Below, one piece after another: positions 1-11,599 of a DNA stretch of 64,000 nucleotides. The stretch is from Anadara kagoshimensis (Eukaryota; Mollusca; Bivalvia; Arcoida; Arcidae): assembly GCA_021292105.1 (NCBI GenBank), contig CM037870.1, positions 50,408,747-50,472,746 on the forward strand, in the 5' to 3' direction. The position numbers and the translations under genes were made by a program. Every line of letters starts with the position of its first letter. Position 1 is the first letter of the stretch. The notes beneath the pieces are model-generated. The model saw only the letters and a list, made by a program, of their open reading frames with translations. It ran no database searches and was not told the origin of the DNA.

Positions 1-2430
1 ATTATAAGCAACAATATAAGTTAATATGGCTATAGTTTTGCTTTAGATATTTATCTTTATACCTATGTACAGTCATTATAGACATTGTTATTAAATCTAT
101 GTATTATCACTAAGATCCAAAGTGAAAAAGTTTATTGGAAGCACATTGTGCCATTCTTATATTTCCATTCCTGGTAGCCAACACCAACATTGGCTTCAAA
201 TTTGTAAGAACTTCTTTCAAAAAGTAATCTATTTAAGAAAATGTGTGATAAATACTTTTAAAAGAACTATATTTTACAAGATTGGCTAATAAATAATTTT
301 AATTTTGTTGAAACCTAGCATTTTAAAGTTTTTTTAATCTGTTTTAATTCCATTGAAAAGGGGGAGAGGAAGGTAAATAGGAAAAAAAATAAAGCAAAAT
401 TTTAAAAGTGTACTGGGTATATTCATATTAAACCAACTAACATTAGATGTTAGCATGGTCTTGAATAGCTGAATTTTATGTAGAATAGTCATAGCTTGGT
501 CATGTTGGTGAATTTCAACAAAAAAACAAAGTTAAGTGTGTCAGAAAACATGATACAGTAAAACCTCATTAAAATGCTCGTCTCTGATAACTTAGACACC
601 TCTCTTCACGTATTGCCAAAGTATTATGGAAGTTCCAAAGTCTATTCTGTTATGTTTTCTTTTTTCTTTAAAGGCCTGTCTCTATTTTTTGGCAGACTTT
701 TATAATGCTAAAATCTGCACGAACAAATAAATACAATGATTTGAGGTTTTACTGTAGTACAATTTAAAAACAAATATTATAAAATATGAATGCCTTGCTT
801 AATTAGGATACATTTTTGTTAGGTTATCACTGAGGATTATCACAATGATTTATATTGCAATATATCTCTTGCAGTTACATCATATATTGAAAATCATAAG
901 AATATATAAGTGTATTTTAGTCATATTGGTGTCCATTTATAATAGCGTTAAACTGCAAAATAAATATGCATTATTTGTATGCTGTTTTTGTTGGGTTAAT
1001 ATAAATGTTTATATCACTTAAATGTTAATTATTTAACACATTTTTACTAACCAAAACTGGAAGACCGATCTTTAAAATTTTAATTATTATTAATACAAAA
1101 TTTGAAATAAAAGATAGGTCTTTCATAATCGCCTTTTGTTCAGTAACAGTCACATGCCTTAACCATTGACTGTGTTTTGTGTTCCCATGCATTGTATGCT
1201 GAACTTAACCTTCAGTGTATATATAATCTTAATATATGTGAATAAAAAATCTTTCACCCCCTTTTTAAGTGTTTGGTATGACACCATTTACTGATTAGAT
1301 TCATACCAAATAAGTCAAAAGGGGTTGAAAGGATAATAAAAAGCAGGGACAATGATTGGATGGACTTAAATTGTCAGAAGAATATTTTCTTTAAAAAATA
1401 ATGTGTCGATAAAAGTTCTATTTTGGACAAATGTAAAATGTTTAACTCTTTACTATAATCATAGAGAAATCATAAAATTTTTAGTTTATTGGCATGATTT
1501 AATATTAGATTAAAATTGGTGCTAAAATAGATTTGAAGTTCACTTGCCATCATTGCTTTATAGACATAGTTGCATATTGCTAGGTAAAGACACTAGATCA
1601 CTGTATAAAATAAGTCACATTTACACCCAATTTCATTTATAAAAATACTAAACACGAACAATTTTGTCTACAAGATCAAAGTGTGCAGATGACTGAAATC
1701 AAAATATCAGTGTATTTTGACCTGGAACGATAAACAAATCAAAATATAAATACTGGTACATTTAGCACATAGTGATATGGGAGTATCACTTTCAAACAAA
1801 CTCCATTCTTTTATTTTACCATCTTAATTTTGCAAACAAGGAGTCAGTTGTTCATTCCAAGTTGTCCACTACTTCATATATGCCAGGTTTTGAGACATAT
1901 CTCTGTTTCAAGAAGACTGAGTATCAACTGTCTAACCCATTGTCAGTATAATGTGACTGGGACATTGGCATGCTTGTTTGCCACATACTGAGTGTGTGCT
2001 AGTGCAAGGCAGTCACAAAACACCTGCACATCTCATGCATACACAAGCTTGTTCTTGGATTAATTCTTAAAGATTAATAAACTTGACAACATCATGAATC
2101 ACTAAAAAATTACAGATGCAACATTTAACAACACAATCAACCAACCAAAAGGATAAGACTGTCCATTGTGTTTTGTGAAGATGTATGGAACAAGAACAGG
2201 CGGGACGTATTACAGTACACCAAATTATCCAATACAGAAACAACACAACAATATATACTCTGAACTTAAATTTCAAGATAAAACATTTGAGAGATGACAG
2301 ACCAGGATAATCACTGATGTTAAGTCCATTCAATCATGAACTATTTAATCTTTATCGACCAACATACTGATGTAATTCTGCCTTAAAAATAAGCTAAAAA
2401 GTATACAACATAACGTTTGCTTTATTTTAG
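1..2430 (+). other. Intron (or upstream part) of the plus-strand gene; no exon recognised
   Basis: No coding exon could be supported here. The first recognisable coding exon on this strand begins at 2431 with an acceptor and needs one base from an upstream exon, so the gene starts earlier, probably outside the window. The only structured item is the short inverted-repeat element at 554-758. The rest is AT-rich unique sequence. Confidence 0.5.
554..758. mobile_element. MITE with CAGTAAAACCTC terminal inverted repeats and TA target duplication
   Basis: The left end reads TA-CAGTAAAACCTCATT and the right end is its inverted form, AATGATTTGAGGTTTTACTG-TA, with the match strongest over the outer 13 bases. 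It is about 200 bp long with no coding capacity. TA duplications at both ends suggest mobilisation by a Tc1/mariner-type transposase. The same termini recur at 18136-18516, and related termini (CAGTCAAACCTG, CAGTGAAACCTG) occur at 62961, 58676 and 15116. Confidence 0.75.
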
Positions 2431-2547
2431 CCGGAAGTTCAGGGGACCATTCTCTACGACGAAGTAGGGTGACTTCTTCAATGGTCAATTTATCGGGTAC
2501 AACTTCACCTCACCCTCGCTCAACAATGACCAAAAAATCTGAGTTTG
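2431..2547 (+). CDS. Penultimate coding exon of a basic Ser/Thr-rich protein (partial gene)
   Basis: The exon is bounded by a good acceptor (tttattttag, ending at 2430) and donor (gtaggt at 2548). It enters with two bases of a split codon and leaves with one, and reads through 38 codons without a stop. Residues include SSGDHSLRRSRVTSSMVNL and then TSPHPRSTMTKKSEF. The outgoing phase fits the acceptor of the exon at 3778, where the split codon gives Gly. The translation is hydrophilic, basic and probably disordered. I do not recognise the family. Low-complexity Ser/Thr/Arg tails of this kind occur in microtubule-associated proteins such as GAS2-like proteins and spectraplakins, but that is only a resemblance. 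Confidence 0.7.
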
Positions 2548-3777
2548 GTAGGTAGAATAAAGTGGTCTCCCTTTATGTATCCAGTAATCCATGTGTATAT
2601 ATTCGGAAACAAACCATGTATTTAGATGATATCCATTTACCCCTGAATTTACAATGGAATAATCAATGTGATTTATAGATCAAACCAAATACCGGTATAA
2701 TGTTTCACAGGGTTAAACCACCCATGAAACAGTTGTTTGGGTACTGGCCATTTGGCTAGGTGTGTTCAAACATAAAATACTTAGGTTCTTTATTCATGAC
2801 AAAAACAAGGTATTTAAATAAATGGTGATGGGGATTTTTTTTATTTATTTGTTATTTATTTTATTTAATTTCATTACTAACTTTTGGTCAAAATTTTAGC
2901 ATGTAAATTAAAATAATCCTTATAACAAATACATACACTCATATAAGTCTTATTTAATTATGAATAATTTGTTTATAGCATATCCACTGGCATAAAGAAT
3001 TTTGAATTTTCTCAAGCTTTTGTTAGTTTGCAGTAAATATAGTTATCAATCATAAATTTTGATAAGTGCATGTAATAGATAGAGCAGCCACTTTTGTCCT
3101 TATACCATTTGTGGTATTTAGTAGTTATACACAAAATAAAGTCCAGCTTTACATCAGCAAATGCCATTTTACATTTTACACTTAGTACAGTTTGTGCTGA
3201 TTTAGTTTAGTAATGCAGATCTATACAACAACATCTTGTTGATTTTATTGACCTTATAAAATGTACATGTATAATTTTAACTTGTTGCCAATATGTTAAT
3301 AGTTTAACAATAGTTCAAGCACCTACACCTAATCACAAGTTGATTCACATTAAGCACTATAATTCAATTCAGCAGAATTTCAGATACATATTGTTACTAA
3401 CAGAAAAACTGTTAGAATGTTGTTTATTATACAATGAATCTTCTTACTCCACACAGAGATGCATTGCCAAGTGCTTCAACAAGAGGACTCGTGTTCAAGC
3501 ATGAACATGAGCTCCAGTCAACAACCAGATTGGCTAAGTGGCATGTTTTTGAGGAAGACCTTTAATTCAATATTGCTATGCTCTATGCAGCTGCTAAATG
3601 ATTTAGGTTTTGGGGGACAACCTTTCCATGAGGTGGAAAACAGAATAAAGACCAATTAATATGTTGAGCATCTAGTCATTGAAACATTGTTGAATTTTAT
3701 TCCGCTTATTCTGTATGGACCGATATCCAGACGGTTTTATTATTTATTCTAAATGTGTTATTTTGATTATTTTTCAG
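2548..3777 (+). other. Intron between the two terminal exons, with a possible alternative 3' exon
   Basis: The intron has GT-AG ends and is AT-rich. A second plausible acceptor (ttcttactccacacag, ending at 3456) is followed in the incoming phase by 66 codons to a stop at 3657-3659. This could be an alternative terminal exon. Its peptide is cysteine- and hydrophobic-containing, unlike the constitutive tail, and nothing independent supports it. Confidence 0.4.
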
Positions 3778-4175
3778 GGTCAACAGGAAGCTTATCTCGT
3801 TCAAAACGTCTCAGTAATTCTTCTTCTAGTATTCATTCCCCGACTAAACCACGGACTCCAAGTACTAGTGCCACACCTACTCGTAACTTAAATAACTCAT
3901 ATGGGTCAAGAACCCCAACAATATCGAGGTCAACTACACCTCAACCAACACCTACATATGCATCTCGATCAAAAACACCTACGCCAAGATCTTCATCAAC
4001 TACACGGAATTCTACATCATCAAACCAGACACCAAAGACTTCAACACCAAATAGGTCAGGTAGAACTACACCTACCATGTCTGGAAGGACTACACCTAGT
4101 GGGCGAACTACGCCAACAATGTCAAATGGCAATGCTGGAAGACGCTTGCCATCTACGCCTAAAACATTTAGGTGA
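3778..4175 (+). CDS. Last coding exon: Ser/Thr/Pro-rich basic C-terminal tail
   Basis: It starts after an acceptor (tgattatttttcag, ending at 3777), completes the split Gly codon from 2547, and runs 131 further residues to TGA at 4173-4175. The tail is almost entirely S, T, P, R, N and G. It has many SP/TP sites (for example SPTKPRTPSTSATPT) and three copies of GRTTP near the C-terminus (GRTTPTMSGRTTPSGRTTP), ending RRLPSTPKTFR. Proline-directed kinase sites in a basic disordered tail are typical of microtubule-binding regions, but no folded domain is visible and the family stays unassigned. The ATG at 3753 lies in the intron, so it is not the start. With the previous exon this gives 170 C-terminal residues. 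Confidence 0.75.
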
Positions 4176-4243
4176 TGAAGAATAGAAAATCAAATTTTCA
4201 AAGATCTGAAGGTTCTTTTTGTACACAATGCCAAGCTTTTCGT

Positions 4244-4249
4244 AATAAA
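4244..4249 (+). terminator. Poly(A) signal AATAAA of the plus-strand gene
   Basis: A canonical AATAAA lies 69 bases past the TGA at 4175 and is followed by a TA-rich stretch. It is the likely 3' end of the plus-strand gene, giving a short 3' UTR. Confidence 0.6.
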
Positions 4250-6565
4250 GGTTATATATACATATATATATTTTAATAATTAAAATTATTTATTTACCAC
4301 TAAAATCGAGCCAACTTAGTTGGGATATCTTTCCAATTTTTATTATTGTGTCGATTCATATGAGGTCAATAATTAAAATACTGTTTCTATTTTTATAACC
4401 GTGCCATTTTATTTGAGGTCAATGGCACATAATTTTCTTAATTGTGGCAGAAAAAAGCAGACACAATTGGAAATTTACCGGTAAAAAATATCAGAGTGTA
4501 TCATCAGTATTCCAAGAAAAGCAGTGCAGGTTCTCCTATAAATGAAGGAATTCATAGGAACAAGAGGACATTAAACACATATCATGGATTTCTGGAAGTT
4601 TTAGAGATAAGACATATCTTTTAAATATACATGTGATTATAAAGTTATTATTATGATTTTATTACTATTATTATTACTATATTTAGGTTATCACCTATTT
4701 TACTATTATTACTATTATTATCTTTTGTAACCCTTAATTAAAATCCAGTTACATTTGGTATAGTTTCTAGAGAAAAACATTGATACTTTATCAGTCTTTT
4801 ACAATAATTTTGCCAGACCACTTGCAAGTAATTCTTTGTTGATTCCACACAAGTGTGCTCACTACACTACAAAACCCACAACAATTGATTGCCTTCCATC
4901 ATGCAGAGTTGCCACTACCTGTTAGCCAGGTTTCTTTCTCTTTTTCTGCAATTCTGAAAATCGAAGCTGGTGTAAACTTAAGCCTGGTACATTTTCTTAT
5001 TGTTTTTTAACTTATATTTAAGTGCCATATTGCAGAAATGACATCATCAATGTTAATAAGTGCCAGCTATACAGGCAATGTTCTTAGTCTTTATTTGCAT
5101 TTCTCTCTGACTTCTGTTACCTTTCAAAATTCCAAATTTACTCTTTCATCCCTATATTTTAAATGGAATGATCCAGTTTTTATAAGGTACAACCTTCTTT
5201 TTGTGGAATTATAGGGGTGAAAGGATTAAAATTATACAGTTTACTGTGTAAAAAATCCAAGTTAAAATCTTGGCTCAGTTTGTATCATTTAGTTTCAGGA
5301 AAAGTTTAAAAGGTTGATATAGAATGTTAAACGCATTGGTTTATATTTATTTTACATCGGTAAAAAAATGATGGTGCTTCTGACCAGGGTACAGACGTTG
5401 AAAATTAAGTTGTATCCAGTATATCTATGCATTATAGTTTTATGTTTCACTGTGTTGGGAAAACAAAATTACTTGAACATATATCTAAGATGTCATCTTG
5501 ATTTTATACTTTCAATTACAGATAGTATTTAAAAGTCTGAGAATCAGGGAAAAGACTTGCATTGAGACCAGACAGTATTTTGTCAGATATTACAAAACTG
5601 ATGTCAAAACTTTCACAGATTTTAGATTTTAATGATGATTTTTATGTAAAACTGATGATTATTTCAATTTGAAAGACTTACCATAATATGTGTAAAAAAT
5701 ATTACTCTGTTGATATATAATAATTCTGAGACAATATTAAGTTGTTTGTGCAAATTGTGCAACATGCAAAATGTAGCTTGATAAAGGGAGATAATTCTTG
5801 CACAACTGGAAACAGGAAAGTTTTTGATGTTAATAAAGGGAAACTTGTAATTTGTGGAAATCTCCTAAAATTAATATCTATAAAGCCTGGTATTTTGTGT
5901 ACTTGGGGATAAGATATACAGTAAGTATTAATGCATTTATCCCACAGAAACTCAAGATTTATAATAAATGATATTAATTGATATTAAAAATAGTTTCATG
6001 TGATTTTAAGGGGTTTTACTATGCATATGAAGATAGTTGATCGTCTTCATATGAAACTACTAGTACCGTTCATGTATGTCATTTGATGTTCCGTAAGCAA
6101 AAAAGGCTCTTAGAACAATCCAGTCACAATGCAGAAAATGGTAAATAAAGAAAATAAATAGTCTGTTATGGGTACACGACTTTTTTACACGACGTCATGT
6201 TTTTGACCATTTCTCTACAACTATTGTATTGATGTCACTTTTATTACTATTTTTGTATTATCCAATGTTGGTGCATCAAAAGTATAACAAAAAGTGAAAT
6301 TCTTCAATTGTTGACATAAGAGCCCTTTTTGCATATGGATGGTCATTTATAATCATTCTAAGAAATTCATTAATTGTCATGTGTCATTTCATTTGTCATC
6401 TCATCATTTCAGCTTATACATATGTATTATATATATTATATATAGGGACTTGGAAACCATGTACATTTTTAAATTTTAAACAACAGAGGCATATTATTAA
6501 AAATGTTGTTAATATTTTTACATTAGTTATTCTTTTTTATATTGTTTTAATATAAATACTTAACC
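4250..6565. other. Intergenic AT-rich sequence
   Basis: No gene is supported. A degenerate TTA/TTAC trinucleotide run lies at about 4640-4722. A short hairpin near 6020-6054 has CATATGAAGA and TCTTCATATG arms around a 10-base loop. Confidence 0.5.
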
Positions 6566-7025
6566 ACCACTAGTTGCAAAAATATGAATGATCAGGGTCT
6601 TGCAAAAGAACTTTAACAACACCAATAGATACCAAAAATATATGTATGGTCCAGATCCTGCAAAAGTGCTTGAACCACATCATTACATACCAAAATATGG
6701 TTAATCAGGTTACTGAAAATGTGCTTGGACTACACCACTAGAAACAAAAAAAAATGAGTGATAGGGTCCTGCAAAAGTAATTAAACCATACCACTAGACA
6801 CCCAACACAAATGTGGATTGTTAAGGTCCTGTAGCAGTTATTTAACCACGTCACTATAAAAATAAAAATATGAGTGATAAGTGACCTGCAAAAGTACCTG
6901 AACCACAACACTAGAAACCAAAATATGAAAGGCCAGGGACTGCAATAGTATTTGATCCAGACCACTAGATACCAAACATATGGATGGTAAAGGTCCTCCA
7001 AAAGTATTTGAAATACACCACTAAA
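6566..7025. repeat. Degenerate tandem repeat, unit about 60 bp
   Basis: About seven diverged units share the core 'ggtcctgcaaaagta-ttgaaccacaccactagataccaaa-atatgaatg', with hallmarks CTGCAAAAGT and ACCACTAGA. The open frame on the minus strand through this region (6738-7001) follows the repeats and is not treated as a gene. Confidence 0.7.
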
Positions 7026-7491
7026 ACAATATTATCTAACTTTGAGCAAATGACAAGTTTCCTAATTCAGGCACGACAAGAATGCATATTAAACTTTGAT
7101 TGTGATCTGTGACATGTCTGAATAACTTAAATAAGAGCACTTGACACTAAGAATTTTATATCAAGATCATTTAAATATATTTTTACTCTTGCAAGCCTCT
7201 AGCTTGGCCATTGATAAGATGTTTTCGACAAAATGGAAATGTATCCATTTATCTCAGAAGGTAGGATTGCCCATCAAATTTAAACTTGCATCACATTGCA
7301 ATTAGTTAAATCATGCACTTGAAAATTAAAAATCAAATGTGACACTTTGTAGCCCAACTTACGCAATTTCCGTTTGAAATCACACAACCGATTCTTCCAT
7401 GGGAAAGACATCCATTTGTACTTCCACCAAAAATTTTAATTTTAACTAAAAAAGTCTTAGAAAAGCCATTTTGAACATTTTTGTGTAAATG

Positions 7492-9658
7492 TTTTTTAGC
7501 TCACCTGAGCCAACGGATCAGATGAGCTATTGCAATCTATCACCGTCCGTCGTCCGTCGTGCGTCGTCCGTCGTGTGTAAACTTTACATTTTAATCTTCT
7601 CCTCCAAAACTACTGGGCCATATTTGATGAAACTTAGTGGTTATCATGCCTGGGTAACAGCCTTTCAAAATTGTGTTCGGGGTTTGGCCACGCCCAACAA
7701 GATGGCCGTTGTTACTAAAAATAGCAAAAAGACAAAAAAATCTTCTTCTCTGAAACCAAAAGGTGCAGGCAAATTTTGATTGCATATTTGGATTCAGCAT
7801 ACCTGGGAACATTAAAATTGTGTTTTTCATGAAAATTAGACGAAAAATGGGTTACGCGTTTTTTGCGTAAAATTACGTAATTTTTAAAATGAGACATTAT
7901 TGTTATAACTTCATAACGGCTGAAGATAATTGTATGGAGTTTTCACTGTTGATCTTGTCTTGCAATTATCTTCCAATTGATGTCAAGGTCAAAGGTCAAG
8001 GTCATGTCCCAGTTTTTGACCTTTGATAAAAAATGCTATTTTTTTAACATTTCTCGTGAAAATGGCGTAGGATTTTCAGTTATTTGTAGGTATTAACATG
8101 ACAATCATTTTGATACATAGATCAGGGTCATGGGTTCAAAGGTCAAGGTCACAGATGTCCAAGAATACCAAAATAGTTAATTATCTCAAAAACTATAAAC
8201 TTTTTGTATAGGCATGTATATTGGAATATTGTAGGTATTGGCCTAACGGTAATTTTGATATATAGAAAAAGGTCATAGGTTCAAAGGTCAAGGTCATAGA
8301 CACGAACGAATACTTAAATGGTTAATTATCTCAAAAACTATAAACTTTTTGTATAGGCATGTATATCAGAATATTGTAGGTATTGGCCTAATGATCATTT
8401 TGATATATGAATGAAGGTCATAGGTTCAAAGGTCAAGGTCATAGAATGGAACGAATACTTAAATGGTTAATTATCTTAAAAACTATAAACTTTTTGTATA
8501 GGCATGTATATTGGAATATTGTAGGTATTGGCCTAACGATCATTTTGATATATGAATGAAGGTCATAGGTTCAAAGGTCAAGGTCATAGCTGCGAACGAA
8601 TATTTAAATGGTTAATTATCTCAAAAACTATAAACTTTTTGTATAGGCATGTATATTGAAATATTGTAGGCATTTGCACAACAATCATTTTGATATATGA
8701 ATGAAGTTCATAGGTTCAAAGGTCAAGGTCATAGATGCAAACTAATACTTAAATGGTTAATTATCTCAGAAACTATAAACTTTTTGTATAGGCATGTATA
8801 TAAGAATATTGTAGGTATTGGCCTATCGATCATTTTGATATATGAATGAAGGTCATAGGTTCAAAGGTCAAGGTCATGGATGCAAATGAATACTTAAATG
8901 GTTAATTATCTCAAAAACTATAAACTCTTTGTATAGGCATGTATATTGGAATAAGGTATGTATTGGCCTAACGATCATTTTGATATATGAATGAAGGTCA
9001 TAGGTTCAAAGGTCAAGGGTATAGATGCAAATGAAAACTTAAATGGTTAATTATCTCAAAAACTATAAACTTTTTGTATAGGCATGTATATTGGAATAAG
9101 GTACGTATTGGCCTAACGATCATTTTGATATATGAATGAAGGTCATAGGTTCAAAGGTCAAGGTCATAGACGCGAACGAATACTTAAATGGTTAATTATC
9201 TCAAAAACTATAAACTTTTTGTATAGGCATGTACATTGGAATATTGTAGGCATTTGCACAACAATCATTTTGATATATGAATGAAGGTCATAGGTTCAAA
9301 GGTCAAGGTCATAGATGCAAAAGAATACTTAAATGGTTAATTATCTCAAAAACTATACACTCTTTGTATAGGCATGTATATTGGAATATTGTAGGTATTG
9401 GCCTAACGCACATTTTAATATACAGATGTTTTAGCTGTTTATAAATAATATATTGTAGCTAGACTTTAAATATGTTATATATAGCATACTTATATAATAA
9501 TTATTATAATTAATTTGCAAAAATACTTGCATATTATTGGCCCTTACTGCTGAAAATTTTGATATTCCCTTTTATTAATGTCATTGACCATTGAACCTCT
9601 GCATAAGATATGTACTCTTCTTCAGATGAGCGTTAAGGCCCATGGGCCTCTTGTTTTA
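7492..9658 (+). mobile_element. Large non-autonomous element (copy A) with an internal 145-bp satellite
   Basis: The left end is TTTTTTAGCTCACCTGAGCC and the right end is GAGGCCCATGGGCCTC-TTGTTTT, whose first 16 bases form a perfect palindrome. The same ends, in either orientation, bound the copies at 15754-17350, 45037-46538 and 52246-53570. The interior has a unique 5' part (7500-8100) and then a tandem array. No transposase or helicase frame is present, so it is non-autonomous. Bivalve elements that carry internal tandem arrays (for example the pearl/Helitron-like group) are a plausible class, but I cannot confirm it. Confidence 0.65.
8090..9420 (+). repeat. 145-bp satellite array inside element A (about 9 units)
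   Basis: The motif GGTTCAAAGGTCAAGGTCA starts at 8133, 8279, 8423, 8568, 8713, 8858, 9003, 9148 and 9293, a period of 145 (144-146). Each unit also has an AACTATAAACTTTTTGTATA block and a GGCATGTATATTGGAATATT block. The copies at 15.8 and 52.2 kb contain the same unit on the other strand. Almost every unit has TCAAGGTCA. Confidence 0.9.
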
Positions 9659-9670
9659 AAACTTTAAGAT

Positions 9671-9769
9671 AGAATATAATGGGATGAAGGTACATAGAAT
9701 ATAATGGGATGAAGGTACATAGAATATAATGGGATGAAGGTACATAGAATATAATAGGATGAAGGTACA
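9671..9769 (+). repeat. 25-bp tandem repeat, 4 copies
   Basis: Four near-identical direct copies of agaatataatgggatgaag plus gtacat, starting 12 bases after the right end of element A. The last copy differs at one base. Confidence 0.9.
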
Positions 9770-10119
9770 AAAGGAAGTCTTACCCTTCCATGTGTTTCTT
9801 CATAAGCATTCCTCGTTGTCTCTTACTCTTTTATAACGTCAAAATCTGACAGAACAATACGTGGTGGTGAAATCGAGGTTTTACTGTACAAGATTTTGTG
9901 GTGTGGTAACTTAAAACGTCTGATTTACCACGCGAAACTTTATATGCATCATGATGAAAATAATACTTTTTATATATTATTAAATCTATATAGATAAAAA
10001 ATTGACACGATATGCTTACTCATATTGTTGTCTTACGAATTGTAATTAGGTCTTTTATATCAAAAACCAATGACGTAAAGTAATGTAAAATCTGAGAATT
10101 TGTTGCGAGTTCTATCTGT

Positions 10120-10122
10120 GTA

Positions 10123-10189
<67 letters not shown>
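10120..10189. repeat. (TA)n microsatellite
   Basis: A nearly uninterrupted TA dinucleotide run of about 70 bases. Confidence 0.95.
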
Positions 10190-10191
<2 letters not shown>

Positions 10192-10770
10192 CCATACAGC
10201 TTCGGTACTTTTATTACACGATGCACTTACTCGTATATACATATTATAGCTGTTGCCTTACAGATTAAATTGAGACTTTTTTATTTCGATGTTGCTAACG
10301 TAAATAATTGTGGAATCTCAGAATGTATTGCTAAACTAAAATCCGAGAGTTCTATACAGAGTACAGACTTGTTGAAACGAAAAGGTATCTAAGCTAGGCC
10401 TGTCGAGAGTCTGAGATACGATAGTGGTCAAAAACTTCTTAATAATATTCTAAGTCTTTATTCCTTAAGTCTACACTTATTGGTTACATGCAAGTTTGTG
10501 GAATACAATGTATGGCGTTACATTCAATACATAACAGTGTATTACGTAGAGTTATAAAATAAGATGGTAAGTACAGTGAAAAAATATATCAATAAACCTT
10601 ATTTTGTAAAGTTTACATAGTAATAACAAACAATAGACTTTTTATATATGGATGGACTATGATGTGTACCTAGTTGTCCCTTCTATATGTAGCCTTTTTC
10701 AAAAATAAACCAAAATTACGCAACTGACGAATATTCTGAACACTCACCAGTTTAATCAATTTAAATAAAT

Positions 10771-10966
10771 AGCTACTGTAAACGTATTAATTTCGCGTGT
10801 ATTTATTTTCGTGGTTTAGGAAATTGAGACATATCCGCGTAGTTAAATTTTTAAAATATGCACTTTAACACAATACGCATAATATAATTTTCGCTTAATT
10901 GGTATTAATTTTCGCGCAAAACAAACAACCGCAAAATCGGCGGAAATAATTACGTTTACAGTAGCT
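10771..10966. mobile_element. MITE with AGCTACTGTAAACGTA inverted termini
   Basis: The left end is AGCTACTGTAAACGTATTAA, and the right end is the inverted complement of AGCTACTGTAAACGTAATTA. The interior has distinctive CG-containing blocks (ATATCCGCGTAGTTAAATTT, AATATAATTTTCGCT). A second copy with the same interior blocks lies at 63679-63884. There is no coding capacity. Confidence 0.75.
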
Positions 10967-11599
10967 ACTGTCGAGTTATAATTAATAAAAGGCCGAGATA
11001 AGTGAAGACACAAATTCGTCAGCTTGTTGATAAACTTTCAACAGGTCTGTACACTACATGATAATACTACTTACACGATACACTTATATAGCTGTTGTCT
11101 TACAAATTAAATTGAGAATTTTTATTGCAATGCTACAAGCGTAAATGATTGTGAAATCTCAGATTTTGTTGTTTACTAGAATACGAGAAACCTATATGTG
11201 TACACATGATCATGATACATATAAAATATACACGTAACAAATAAAAACAAGAAAATCACGATTTCAACCCATCATTTATCAATACATTGCGTAGTTTAAA
11301 ATACATTTTCGAACTAAAACATGCCAAATTAATATATAGTTGTGAACAATATGTACAGTCTCGGGCCCCTATAAATAATAAACTCAAATGTTGCTTATAA
11401 TAAACAAGATACCAATCCCTCTTCCATGAACAGTTTGTTGCTAAATTTAATTTTTTTTATACTTACATCAAGTTTTACCTGGCCTTTGACCTTTAATTTG
11501 ATTATTAATTGTTGACGCTTATACGCTTCATTAGAGATGATCAAACACTTCAAAAACAGGTTTTCAATTCTTAAAAAAGGAAAACTTGCTTAGTCTTGT

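Larger units (their letters stand above)
9770..11560. other. Intergenic region with diverged dispersed repeats and a TA microsatellite
   Basis: Three diverged copies of a block of 120-170 bp (about 10010-10130, 10205-10370, 11075-11200) share 'gttg-cttac-aattaaattgag', 'gcgtaaat-attgtg-aatctcaga' and a closing 'gag-ttctat'. A MITE lies at 10771-10966 and a TA run at 10120-10189. A lone GAGGTTTTACTGTA MITE end lies at about 9875-9890. No gene is seen. Confidence 0.5.

Noticed and set aside
7489-7897. ORFs on both strands at the left part of element A
   Set aside because: They are within the non-coding part of the element. The related copies do not preserve these frames.
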